Counted from the stretch's first letter, positions 34,016 through 43,161 are shown. The stretch is DNA of 45,790 nt from JAZKIX01 sp040384645 (GCA_040384645.1 JAZKIX010000119.1:1-45790), one strand, 5' to 3'. Translations and numbers: made by a program. The notes: generated by a model not told the origin, from the sequence alone.

Positions 34016-34876
34016 TCAAGCGGTCGACAAGGCTTCTTCCCGATGTTGCGGCAATTCCCAACCTTGTTCGCTGTCTTGGCACGCTTCAATCGTGATCACC
34101 GGTGCATGGGTGCCTACGGCGCCAAATACAGTGGCAAATGCCACATCGGCGGCATCGCGGCCAGTACCAAGTCGCACTAAACCCATTGGTGGCGAAACGC
34201 CGCTCGGATCGAACAGATACCAGCGACCGCTCAGCATCACTTCAACATAGGCATGGAAATCAGTAGGGCCCAAGATCGGATCGGCGCCATAGTCGATACC
34301 GGTCACAAAACGCGCCGGGATATTCAAAGCGCGGCACAGCGCAATCATCAAATGGGCGAAATCGCGGCACACGCCCGCCATTTCCGTAATCGTATCGACC
34401 GCCGAGGTGCTGGAATTGGTGGTGCCCGACAAGAAAGCGGTGCGCTGCCGCACCCAATTCTGGATCGCCAGTACCCGCTGATACCCGTGTTGCAAATGGC
34501 CGAATTCGCGATTGGCCAGTTTTTGCAAACGATCCGACTGGCAATAACGACTGGGATAAATGTATTGCAGCGCTTCCGACGGCAACTGGCTGATCCGCAT
34601 TTCTTGCAAGTTCACATGTGACTCGCTGACATGAGAAATATCGACCGTGGCGTCGTAGCGCACACCCAAATCACCGGCATTGCCTTCCAAACGCAAATAG
34701 CGCGTGTTGTTGGCAGGGTCGGTGAATTGCAGCGGCTTGATCGGCTGCGTCAAAGTAAGGCGTTCTTCGACTACGCTCTGGCACTTTGTATGGGCGGCCT
34801 CGATATTGAAAATGAAATCGCTGGTGGTATCGTAAATTTCATAACTTAAGGCAATGGAAAATTGTAATCTGACCAT
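34016..34876 (-). CDS. Transglutaminase-like protein (first of three)
   Basis: A 286-residue protein with the transglutaminase-like papain fold. The catalytic Cys is in 'MAGVCRDFAHLMIALCRALN', the His in 'GPTDFHAYVEVML' and the Asp in 'WYLFDPSGVSPP'. An N-terminal beta-rich domain (about 1-120) precedes it. ATG 34876 is used because the residues upstream to 34936 look non-coding. The gene is divergent from the DUF2126-type transglutaminase gene. It is most likely part of the same amide-ligation/peptide-processing system as the two others. The esterase gene lies 32 nt downstream of its stop on the same strand. Confidence 0.83.
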   Translation of the reverse strand: MVRLQFSIALSYEIYDTTSDFIFNIEAAHTKCQSVVEERLTLTQPIKPLQFTDPANNTRYLRLEGNAGDLGVRYDATVDISHVSESHVNLQEMRISQLPSEALQYIYPSRYCQSDRLQKLANREFGHLQHGYQRVLAIQNWVRQRTAFLSGTTNSSTSAVDTITEMAGVCRDFAHLMIALCRALNIPARFVTGIDYGADPILGPTDFHAYVEVMLSGRWYLFDPSGVSPPMGLVRLGTGRDAADVAFATVFGAVGTHAPVITIEACQDSEQGWELPQHREEALSTA

Positions 34877-35388
34877 GGTAATTGACTCGTTTCGTTTAAA
34901 TTGAGGCTTGTAGTTGACATTGCCTGGGTGGTGCATTGCAGGCGAATGGAAGATGGTTTGGGAGGAATCCAGTAGCGGGTTCGACCCTCAGCGTAGGTTC
35001 GGCGGCCGAAGATTTCAGCAGGCCAAATAAAAACAATGTCGGCAATCCGTTAGCGCCAGCATAAGCTGACGTAACTGCTCAGGTCTGTGCGTTGGCGAAC
35101 AATGCCGCATCGACCTGTGCGGATACGCAAACCGGCTGCGGTTTTTGCTGTGGCCGATGGTATATTCAAGCCCAATAAAGTTGCCGAATAGATGAAAGGC
35201 GGCAAAAGCCGACAACACCTAATAAAATTAATGGTGGGTTGCTGCGGCGGGTATAAATCCTGCTTATCCTTGGCAAGGACACAATTTGCCGCGCAAGCGA
35301 TTGATTCAATCAGACCCTATTCCATTGAATCGATCAATTGCTGCACAGTTCAAACACGCCTTATGGCTCAAACATGAAAGGCGTCAAC
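34877..35388. other. 512-nt divergent region between two transglutaminase genes
   Basis: It must contain two divergent promoters. I find no gene I trust. It has a conspicuous dyad at 35303-35331 and a short stretch near 35168-35190 resembling the middle of repeat copy 7, without the rest of the element. The remainder shows nothing I can name. Confidence 0.5.
35303..35331. promoter_or_regulatory. Inverted repeat upstream of the DUF2126-type gene
   Basis: GATTCAAT (35303-35310) and ATTGAATC (35324-35331) are perfect inverted copies 13 nt apart, flanked by further TTGA/TCAA symmetry. It ends about 58 nt before the preferred ATG at 35389. The spacing and position suit a dimeric regulator site; no factor can be named. 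Confidence 0.4.
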
Positions 35389-38300
35389 ATGGCGATCCGC
35401 ATTGCACTTCATCACAAAACCAGCTACCGCTATGACCGGCTGGTAAATCTGGCGCCGCACGAAGTGCGCTTGCGCCCTGCCGCACATGCCCGCACGCCGA
35501 TTTTGTCGTACTCGCTGACGGTCAACCCAAATCCGCATTTCATCAATTGGCAGCAAGATCCCTACGGCAATTACATTGCCCGCGTGGTGTTCCCGGAACG
35601 CACGCGCGAACTCGATTTCACTGTCGATCTGGTCGCCGATATGACGGTGATTAACCCTTTCGATTTTTTTGTGGAAAGTTATGCAGAACACTTTCCTTTT
35701 AAATACACCGAACAACTGGTCTTTGAGCTGGCCGCTTATTTAAAAATCGAACCAGCCGGGCCTTTGCTCAACGCCTGGGTCGAGGATGCCCGGCGCGATT
35801 TGACCAGTAAAAAGATCGGTATCGGCGATTTCCTGGTCGCATTGAATCAACGCTTGCAAAGTCATATCGGCTATCTGGTACGGATGGAGCCAGGTGTCCA
35901 ATTACCCGAAGAAACGCTGCAATTGCGCTCCGGCTCCTGTCGCGACAGCGGCTGGTTATTAGTGCAAATCCTTCGCCATCTGGGCTTGGCAGCACGTTTT
36001 GTGTCGGGCTATCTGATCCAGTTGACGGCCGATATCAAATCGCTCGATGGGCCTAGCGGCACTAGCGTCGACTTTACCGACCTGCACGCCTGGGCCGAAG
36101 TGTATGTGCCCGGCGCCGGCTGGATCGGACTTGACCCAACGTCCGGCATGTTGACCGGCGAAGGCCACATCCCGCTGGCTTGTACCGCGATGCCATCATC
36201 GGCGGCGCCGGTGACGGGCTTGGCCGATATCGCCAATGTCGAATTCATGCACGAAATGCGGGTCACCCGCATCCACGAAGACCCGCGTGTCACCAAGCCG
36301 TTTGACGAAGCAGATTGGCTGCGCATCGACCAGTTGGGGCAAAAAGTCGACGCTGACTTGCAATGGCAAGACGTGCGCCTGACCCAAGGCGGCGAGCCGA
36401 CCTTTGTCTCCATCGACGATATGGATGGTCCGGAATGGAATACGCTAGCGCACGGCGATAAAAAACGCGAACTGGCCGGTAATTTGTCGCGTCGTTTAAA
36501 AACCCATTTTGCGCCGGGCGGCATGCTGCATTTCGGCCAAGGCAAATGGTATCCGGGAGAACCGCTGCCGCGCTGGGCGTTAAGTATGATCTGGCGCGTC
36601 GATGGCGTGCCGATCTGGCGCGACGAGTCGCTGTTTGCCGTTGAAGGCGAGGACGACGGCTACCACGCTGCAGATACCCAGCGCTTCGCGCTGGCGCTGG
36701 CAAAAACCCTCGGCTTGCCCAGCGCCAGCCTGATACCGGCCTACGAAGACGTTCTTTTGCATGCGCAACTGGAACAGCGCCTGCCGGAAAATATCGACCC
36801 GCTTAAAATCGATTTAAAAGCACCTGAACAAAGGCTGCGGCTGGCACGCTTGCTGGAACAAGGTCTGGGCGAAGTCATCGGCTATGTATTGCCCTTGAAA
36901 GCAGCAGAAAGCGCTGTCGAAAATACCACCACCGCCAGCCCGCAAATATCTGCAGTCACGCCCAATAGTAGTGCCTGGAAAACCAGTAAATGGCCGCTCA
37001 AGCGCGAACATTTATACCTGGTCGCAGGCGATTCGCCGCTGGGCTTGCGACTGCCGCTTGATACCTTGCCTTGGGTATTGCCGGACGATATGGAGCCGGA
37101 ATTCGAACCGGATACCTTTGCCCTCAAAAATGCCCTAGCCGACGCCTATGCGCAATTTCAATCGCAGGTCAATTTACCTGAAGCCAAACAGGTGCAGGCA
37201 ACAGATTCCGACGAAAAAAAACCCGATCCGAAAGAAGTCATCCACACCGCGCTGTGCTTACAAGTACGCGCTGGACGCTTGCATGTGTTCATGCCGCCCT
37301 TGAAGCGGATCGAGGATTATTTGGCGCTGGTCGCCGCAGTCGAAATCACGGCGGCACATTTAAAGATGCGGCTGTGGCTGGAAGGCTACCCGCCGCCGCG
37401 CGACCCTCGCGTCAAATCGCTCAGCGTTACGCCCGACCCCGGCGTGATCGAAGTCAATATCCATCCGGCCAGCAGCTGGAACGAGCTGGTCGCCAACGTC
37501 ACCACGCTATATGCAGAAGCGCGTCAGGCGCGTCTGGGCACAGAGAAATTCATGCTTGACGGTCGCCATACCGGCACCGGTGGCGGCAATCATGCCACGC
37601 TGGGCGGCGCCACGGCGGAAGACAGCCCGATGCTGCGCCGGCCGGATGTGCTCAAAAGTCTGATCACGTATTGGCAAAACCATCCGGCGCTGTCATACCT
37701 GTTTTCCGGCACCTTTATCGGGCCGACTAGCCAAGCGCCTCGGGTGGACGAGGCGCGCGACGACAATCTGTATGAATTGGCGATTGCCTTCCAGCAAATG
37801 GATCAAGTGCTACCCGGCATGCCGGAAGGTAACCGTCCTTGGATGGTGGACCGGCTGTTGCGTAATTTGCTGGTGGATTTGACCGGCAACACGCACCGCT
37901 CTGAGTTTTCCATCGATAAATTGTATTCACCCGACGGCCCTACCGGCCGGCTTGGACTGGTCGAATTCCGCGCCTTTGAAATGCCGCCGCACGAGCGCAT
38001 GAGCTTGTTGCAGATGCTCTTGCTGCGGGCGCTGGTGGCGCGCTTCTGGCGCCAGCCGTATCAGGGTAAATTGATCCATTGGGGCACTGCCCTGCATGAC
38101 CGCTGGATGTTGCCGCATTTCGTGGCGCAAGACATGCGCGACGTAGTCAAGGATTTGCGCACCTCCGGTTATCACTTTGAAGAACACTGGTTCGATCCCT
38201 TTGTCGAATTCCGCTTCCCGCGCTATGGCACGGTGGTATATGAAGGTGTCGAGCTCGAATTGCGGCAAGCTATCGAGCCGTGGAATGTGCTGGGTGAAGA

Positions 38301-38757
38301 AGTTAGCACTGGCGGCACTGCGCGTTACGTCGATTCCTCGGTTGAACGGATGCAATTGCGGGTGCGCGGCTTGACCGATACCCGCCACGTCGTTACCTGC
38401 AATGGCCGTCGCTTGCCTTTGAGCCCGACCGGCGTACTGGGCGAATTTGTGGCCGGCGTGCGGTTCCGTGCATGGAACCCGTGGTCGGCGTTACATCCCA
38501 CCATCGGCGTGCATGCGCCCTTGACATTTGACCTGGTCGATACTTGGAGCGGTCGTTCCATCGGCGGCTGCGTGTATCATGTTTCCCATCCTGGCGGGCG
38601 CAGCTACGAGGGTTTCCCAGTTAATGCCAATGAAGCCGAAGCGCGCCGCTTTGCCCGTTTCTGGGGGCACGGGCATACGCCCGGCCCGATGCAAGTAGCG
38701 GCAGAAGCATTGAATCCCAACTTCCCTTGCACCCTAGACCTGCGCTGGCAACCGTAA
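35389..38757 (+). CDS. Transglutaminase-like + DUF2126 protein
   Basis: An 1122-residue protein. The N-terminal bacterial transglutaminase domain ('YRYDRLVNLAPHEVRLRPAA') leads to the catalytic Cys in 'LRSGSCRDSGWLLVQILRHL', His in 'FTDLHAWAEVYVPGAGW' and Asp in 'GLDPTSGMLTGEGH'. The remaining 800 residues are DUF2126, beginning near 'LTQGGEPTFVSIDDMDG' and including 'HFGQGKWYPGEPLPRW' and a glycine-rich 'GTGGGNHATLGGA'. Such fusions are a known part of the predicted ATP-grasp/transglutaminase peptide-ligation systems. ATG 35389 (AAAGG 8-12 nt upstream) is preferred; 35374 is an alternative. The next gene starts 27 nt after the stop. Confidence 0.9.
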   Translation: MAIRIALHHKTSYRYDRLVNLAPHEVRLRPAAHARTPILSYSLTVNPNPHFINWQQDPYGNYIARVVFPERTRELDFTVDLVADMTVINPFDFFVESYAEHFPFKYTEQLVFELAAYLKIEPAGPLLNAWVEDARRDLTSKKIGIGDFLVALNQRLQSHIGYLVRMEPGVQLPEETLQLRSGSCRDSGWLLVQILRHLGLAARFVSGYLIQLTADIKSLDGPSGTSVDFTDLHAWAEVYVPGAGWIGLDPTSGMLTGEGHIPLACTAMPSSAAPVTGLADIANVEFMHEMRVTRIHEDPRVTKPFDEADWLRIDQLGQKVDADLQWQDVRLTQGGEPTFVSIDDMDGPEWNTLAHGDKKRELAGNLSRRLKTHFAPGGMLHFGQGKWYPGEPLPRWALSMIWRVDGVPIWRDESLFAVEGEDDGYHAADTQRFALALAKTLGLPSASLIPAYEDVLLHAQLEQRLPENIDPLKIDLKAPEQRLRLARLLEQGLGEVIGYVLPLKAAESAVENTTTASPQISAVTPNSSAWKTSKWPLKREHLYLVAGDSPLGLRLPLDTLPWVLPDDMEPEFEPDTFALKNALADAYAQFQSQVNLPEAKQVQATDSDEKKPDPKEVIHTALCLQVRAGRLHVFMPPLKRIEDYLALVAAVEITAAHLKMRLWLEGYPPPRDPRVKSLSVTPDPGVIEVNIHPASSWNELVANVTTLYAEARQARLGTEKFMLDGRHTGTGGGNHATLGGATAEDSPMLRRPDVLKSLITYWQNHPALSYLFSGTFIGPTSQAPRVDEARDDNLYELAIAFQQMDQVLPGMPEGNRPWMVDRLLRNLLVDLTGNTHRSEFSIDKLYSPDGPTGRLGLVEFRAFEMPPHERMSLLQMLLLRALVARFWRQPYQGKLIHWGTALHDRWMLPHFVAQDMRDVVKDLRTSGYHFEEHWFDPFVEFRFPRYGTVVYEGVELELRQAIEPWNVLGEEVSTGGTARYVDSSVERMQLRVRGLTDTRHVVTCNGRRLPLSPTGVLGEFVAGVRFRAWNPWSALHPTIGVHAPLTFDLVDTWSGRSIGGCVYHVSHPGGRSYEGFPVNANEAEARRFARFWGHGHTPGPMQVAAEALNPNFPCTLDLRWQP

Positions 38758-38784
38758 CGATTAAAAAAGAAACTACATTCGACC

Positions 38785-41358
38785 ATGACCCACCCCTTGC
38801 TCACACGCTATCCGGTTGCTCAAGGCCGTTATGACGAAATGTTCGATCGATCGATGCAAGCGCGGCCACATTGGCGTGCCATGTTGGATCACTTGGAAAG
38901 CGAAGCGCCCGAATCGATGCGTGAGCGCATCAATTCGGTGCAACGGCAAGTGCGTGAAAACGGTGTCACCTACAACGTCTATGCCGACCCCAGCGGTGAA
39001 CAACGGCCTTGGGAACTCAATGTCGTCCCGCTGATCCTGGCAGCCGATGAATGGGCCGGCATCGAAGCGGCTGTGATCCAGCGTGCCACCCTGCTCAACC
39101 ATATTTTGGCCGATGTCTATGGCGAGCAAAAAATGCTCAGCGAAGGCTTGCTGCCGACCGCGCTGATCCATGGCAATGCCGGGTTTCTGCGGCCTTGCCA
39201 TGGTATTCGTCAAAGTGACGGGATCGCCCTCCACTTCTATGCAGTTGATCTGGCGCGCGCGCCAAACGGGCGCTGGTGGGTGGTGGCCGACCGCACGCAG
39301 GCGCCGTCCGGTGCCGGTTATGCGCTGGAAAACCGCATCGTCATTTCGCGCGCTTTCCCGGAATTGTTTCGCGATCTCAAAGTGCAGCACCTGGCCAGTT
39401 TCTTTGCCACCTTGCGCGACAGTCTGTCGCATTGGGGCCGCATCTGCGCCGCGCAACGCGGCGATGGTGACGACCACAGTCCGCCCCTACGTGATGGCAC
39501 GCCGCCCCTGATTGTGTTGCTAACGCCGGGGCCGTATAACGAAACGTATTACGAACAAACCTTCCTGGCGCGATATCTCGGCTATCCGTTGGTCGAGGGC
39601 AAGGATTTGACCGTGCGCAACGGTCTGGTCTGGCTCAAGACCCTGTCCGGGCCGCAGCGGGTGCACGTGATCTTGCGCCGGGTCGATGATGACTTTTGCG
39701 ATCCGCTGGAATTGCGCTCCGAATCAGCGCTCGGCGTGGCTGGCCTGACCGAGGCCGCGCGCCGCGGCACGGTGCTGATCGCCAATGGACTCGGTTCAAA
39801 TTTACTGGAATCGGGCGCCCTGCTCGGCTTCTTGCCCGCCTTATCACGCCGTCTGCTGGGCGAGCCTTTAAAAATGCCGTCGGTGGCAACCTGGTGGTGC
39901 GGCGAACCGGCCGCCCTGAATGATGTCATCAAGCACCTCGACGATCTGGTGATCAAGCCGGCTTTCCCGCAACTACGCATGCATCCGGTTTTCGGCCAGG
40001 ATTTGAATAATGCGGCCAAGGAAAAATTGATCCGCGAAATGCGGTCCCAGCCGCATAACTACGTCGCCCAGGAATTGGTTCGCATTTCCCAGGCGCCTGT
40101 CTGGGATGCGCAGCAAGCCTCAGGTTTGAGTGCTTGCGCTGTCGGTCTGCGCGTGTTTGCCTGCGCCACGCCGAGTGGTTATGTGGTCATGCCGGGCGGC
40201 TTGACGCGCGTGGCTACCGGACCGGATGCACGCGTGATCACAATGCAACGTGGCGGCTCCAGCAAGGATACCTGGGTTCAAGCGCGCGGTAGCGTCAACC
40301 AATTGAGCCTGCTGCAACGCACTACCACCAGTGCCGAACTGGTGCGCGGCGATACCCATCTGGCTAGCCGTCTGGTGGAAAACCTGTTTTGGTTCGGCCG
40401 ATATGCCGAACGCAGCGACAATATGGCGCGTCTGATGCGCACCGCGCTCGACTTTCTGCTCAATGTCTCGGTCGAATATCGCGGCGGTGAATGGCCCACA
40501 GTACAAGCCTTGTGCCAGTGGTTTGGCCTGATTAAATCGCGACGCAATAAAGCGCAGCTGGACGGCGATGCCAGCGCCATCATGCTCACTGACAGCGAAA
40601 TCGAGTTCGAGTTATTGCGTGCAGTCGTCGCCAAAAGCGGCCCTGGCCTGGCCGCCAATTTGCAACAGCTATATAACGTCTCATGCAATCTGCGCGAGCG
40701 TCTTTCGCTTGATAACTGGCGCACCTTGAATCATTTAGTCAGCAATAAACGCCCGGGCAAGCCTGGCGCGGCCAGTAACAAGCCGCCGGCGCTGGCTGAG
40801 GCCATGACCATTCTGGACGAAGCGACCAGCGCCCTGATGACCTTGTCCGGTTTTGCACTCGACGGCATGACACGCGATCACGGCTGGCGCTTCTTGTCTA
40901 TCGGGCGACGGCTGGAACGGTTGCAGTTCATGTGTACCACCTTGCAGCACGCCCTGAAAATGCCGGCTGCCAGCAGCCTCGACTGGCTGTTGGAAATCGC
41001 CGACAGTATCGTGACCTACCGCTCGCGCTATATGGCACAACCGGAATGGCTGCCCGTGCTTGACCTGTTGATTTTGGATGAAAGCAACCCCCGCTCGGTA
41101 TTATTTCAAGTGCAGGGTTTGCTCAAATACCTGCAAAAACTGGCGCTGACCTACGGCCCTTGCGGCGAACATATCTTCACGCCCTTGCTGGCGCAGTTGC
41201 AAGCCATCGATGCCGATCGCGACTTGCATTTTGCCAGTGAAAAATTACTCGACCTGTTGGGAAAACTCAACCTGGCCAGCACCAGTTTGTCGGATCAGAT
41301 CGGGCAACGCTTTTTCAGTTATACCGGCGAAATCAATCACGGGAGTTTCGCCGCATGA
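38785..41358 (+). CDS. Circularly permuted ATP-grasp / alpha-E fusion protein
   Basis: An 857-residue protein. Residues from about 65 to 490 are a circularly permuted ATP-grasp domain: 'DVYGEQKMLSEGLLPTALIH', 'NAGFLRPCHGIRQ', 'WWVVADRTQAPSGAGYALEN', 'VLLTPGPYNETYYEQTFLAR' and 'VILRRVDDDFCDPLELRSES'. From about 510 to the end is the helical alpha-E (DUF403) domain, opening 'TTSAELVRGDTHLASRL...ENLFWFGRYAERSDNMARLM'. In many genomes the two domains are separate genes; here they are fused. The ATP-grasp part should form an amide bond with ATP, perhaps tagging or extending a peptide. Its stop overlaps the ATG of the next transglutaminase gene (ATGA at 41355-41358). Confidence 0.9.
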   Translation: MTHPLLTRYPVAQGRYDEMFDRSMQARPHWRAMLDHLESEAPESMRERINSVQRQVRENGVTYNVYADPSGEQRPWELNVVPLILAADEWAGIEAAVIQRATLLNHILADVYGEQKMLSEGLLPTALIHGNAGFLRPCHGIRQSDGIALHFYAVDLARAPNGRWWVVADRTQAPSGAGYALENRIVISRAFPELFRDLKVQHLASFFATLRDSLSHWGRICAAQRGDGDDHSPPLRDGTPPLIVLLTPGPYNETYYEQTFLARYLGYPLVEGKDLTVRNGLVWLKTLSGPQRVHVILRRVDDDFCDPLELRSESALGVAGLTEAARRGTVLIANGLGSNLLESGALLGFLPALSRRLLGEPLKMPSVATWWCGEPAALNDVIKHLDDLVIKPAFPQLRMHPVFGQDLNNAAKEKLIREMRSQPHNYVAQELVRISQAPVWDAQQASGLSACAVGLRVFACATPSGYVVMPGGLTRVATGPDARVITMQRGGSSKDTWVQARGSVNQLSLLQRTTTSAELVRGDTHLASRLVENLFWFGRYAERSDNMARLMRTALDFLLNVSVEYRGGEWPTVQALCQWFGLIKSRRNKAQLDGDASAIMLTDSEIEFELLRAVVAKSGPGLAANLQQLYNVSCNLRERLSLDNWRTLNHLVSNKRPGKPGAASNKPPALAEAMTILDEATSALMTLSGFALDGMTRDHGWRFLSIGRRLERLQFMCTTLQHALKMPAASSLDWLLEIADSIVTYRSRYMAQPEWLPVLDLLILDESNPRSVLFQVQGLLKYLQKLALTYGPCGEHIFTPLLAQLQAIDADRDLHFASEKLLDLLGKLNLASTSLSDQIGQRFFSYTGEINHGSFAA

Positions 41359-42293
41359 GTCACGTAACGGCCACACCGCATGCTGTCTACCGGGTGCAGC
41401 ACGAAACCGAATACCGCTACAAGAGCGCGGTCTCGCTGTCGCAGCAATACCTGCACATGACGCCGCGCTCCTTCAATTATCAAACCACCCTGTCGCACCA
41501 AATCGCGATCGACCCGGTGACCCAGGACTGGATCAAGCGTGACGACTTTTTTGGCAACCAGACCAAAAGCATCACCATCGCCAAAGCGCACCAGGTCTTG
41601 ACAGTCAAAGCCGAATCGATTGTCGCAGTCCATGCGCGCCTGGCTCGGCCGCAAATAGCTGGCGCAATGGCGTGGGAAACCTTGCGCGCCGGCTTACGAC
41701 AATCGTCTGGCGGGGTGCCGCTGGGCTCGTTGGAGCCGTTCAATTTTTTGTATGAATCGCCGCACATTGCGTGCAGTCCGGCACTGGCCAGTTATGCCGC
41801 GCCCAGTTTTACGTCTGGCCGGCCGGTGCTGGATGCGGCGCTGGATTTGACCGAACGTATTTTTCGCGAGTTCAAATTCGATAGCAAGGCCACCACTATC
41901 TCGACCCCGCTGGCAGAAGTGCTGGCCGGCCGGCGCGGAGTTTGCCAGGATTTTGCGCACTTGATGATCGGCTGCCTGCGCACGCTGGGGCTGGCTTGCC
42001 GTTATGTCAGCGGCTATATCCTGACCACGCCCACTGCCGGCCAGCCGCGCCTGATCGGGGCCGACGCTTCCCACGCTTGGGTCTCGGTTTATTGTCCTGG
42101 CTTTGGCTGGGTTGATTTCGATCCGACCAACCGTTGCCTGGTGCAAGACGAACACATCACGCTAGGTTGGGGTCGCGACTTCAGCGACGTGACACCGATG
42201 CGCGGTATCGTGCTGGGCGGCGGCGAACAGGATTTAAAAGTGCGGGTCACGGTGACGCCAATGTCACACGGGCAAACCGCCTCATATTTGTAA
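41355..42293 (+). CDS. Transglutaminase-like protein (third of three)
   Basis: A 312-residue transglutaminase-family protein: N-terminal beta domain ('VQHETEYRYKSAVSLSQQYL'), catalytic Cys in 'GRRGVCQDFAHLMIGCLRTL', His in 'GADASHAWVSVYCPGFGW' and Asp in 'VDFDPTNRCLVQDEHI'. All triad residues are present. It overlaps the ATP-grasp gene and closes the operon, so cleavage (protease or peptidase) or amide exchange is probably coupled to ligation. There is no signal peptide, so the system works in the cytoplasm. Repeat copy 8 follows 81 nt after the stop. Confidence 0.9.
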   Translation: MSHVTATPHAVYRVQHETEYRYKSAVSLSQQYLHMTPRSFNYQTTLSHQIAIDPVTQDWIKRDDFFGNQTKSITIAKAHQVLTVKAESIVAVHARLARPQIAGAMAWETLRAGLRQSSGGVPLGSLEPFNFLYESPHIACSPALASYAAPSFTSGRPVLDAALDLTERIFREFKFDSKATTISTPLAEVLAGRRGVCQDFAHLMIGCLRTLGLACRYVSGYILTTPTAGQPRLIGADASHAWVSVYCPGFGWVDFDPTNRCLVQDEHITLGWGRDFSDVTPMRGIVLGGGEQDLKVRVTVTPMSHGQTASYL

Positions 42294-42374
42294 CTTTTGC
42301 GTTAGCACACGACAAAATCGAAAACAAGCCGACCTTCTGCGCCATGGTGCAATGCAAATAAGGCTTCAAAATAG

Positions 42375-42449
42375 AGGGGTATATGCCAAAATACCACCTA
42401 ATCCGCACGTATTCATTGCCACAAATAAAATACTGCCACCAGTATTATT
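42375..42449 (-). repeat. 75-nt intergenic element, copy 8
   Basis: Minus-strand orientation, between convergent genes. The 5' stem is AATACTG/CAGTATT, 7 bp, the longest such stem in the family. The central block is CGTGCGG. The 3' stem is GGTAT/ATACC. The last position is T instead of C. Confidence 0.87.
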
Positions 42450-42483
42450 CTACCGCAAAAGGACGAATTGCGCCCACAACCGC

Positions 42484-43161
42484 TTACTCTACGCCGCTGG
42501 CCCGTACGGTCAAGGCCAGTTGCAGCCGATCACGTACTTTCAATTTTTCAAAAATAGCGCCTACATGCGCCTTGACCGTGCGCTCGGTGATACCGAGCTG
42601 ACGTGCGATTTCTTTATTACTGGCACCAGCGGCGACAGTGCGAGCCACTTCGCGCTCGCGCTCGGTCAGACTGGCAATCCAATGACTAGCCGCAGGCGAT
42701 ACGACGCCTGCTATCGTTGCCGATAAGGTAGCCGGCGTTGGCGGCGGCAGACGCGCTGTCCCCAGCAATAGGCGCTGCATCAATGCCTCACCGATCCATA
42801 AGCCGCCTTGCGAAACAACCAGCGCCACCTGTTGCAATACTTCTGCTACTGCATGGCTATTGCAATAGCCGCGTGCACTTGCCGAAAATGCGGCCAAAGC
42901 TTGGTCATCATTCGGCCGGTCGCTCAACACCACGACAAACTGCGTAGGAAAAGCAACACGTACCACAGCCAGTTGCTGCGCCAATGACGGATCGGCCCGC
43001 AAGTGCAACCAAATCACATCAGTAGCAGCGGCCGGAATCGCCGCAGATGGCCACGCCAATGCCCGCGCCGCAGGGAAAGCCGCACGCCAGCGCGCCGACA
43101 ACGTGCCTTTGGATGATAAAAACAAATGTCGTGGTGTATTCAAGCGGCGCTCAAAACCCAT
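42484..43161 (-). CDS. LuxR-type regulator with degenerate receiver
   Basis: A 225-residue protein. The C-terminal 60 residues are a LuxR/FixJ helix-turn-helix ('LTEREREVARTVAAGASNKE', 'IARQLGITERTVKAHVGAIF'). The N-terminal part follows the receiver fold but reads 'VIWLHLRAD' where the phosphoacceptor Asp should be and 'GYCNSHAV' in place of the conserved Lys, so it is probably not phosphorylated. It lies 57 nt upstream-to-downstream from the secretion adaptor gene on the same strand and likely regulates type I adhesin export or a neighbouring gene (inference). Confidence 0.85.
   Translation of the reverse strand: MGFERRLNTPRHLFLSSKGTLSARWRAAFPAARALAWPSAAIPAAATDVIWLHLRADPSLAQQLAVVRVAFPTQFVVVLSDRPNDDQALAAFSASARGYCNSHAVAEVLQQVALVVSQGGLWIGEALMQRLLLGTARLPPPTPATLSATIAGVVSPAASHWIASLTEREREVARTVAAGASNKEIARQLGITERTVKAHVGAIFEKLKVRDRLQLALTVRASGVE

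Noticed and set aside
35158..35215. A possible ninth, decayed copy of the 75-nt element
   Set aside because: GTATATT and GCCCAATAAA match copy 7, but the 5' ATAC, the GCGG block and the CCCCC end are missing, and it lies in a divergent space unlike all other copies.
4611..42449. CRISPR array
   Set aside because: The repeats are thousands of bases apart, in both orientations and without regular spacers; there are no cas genes.
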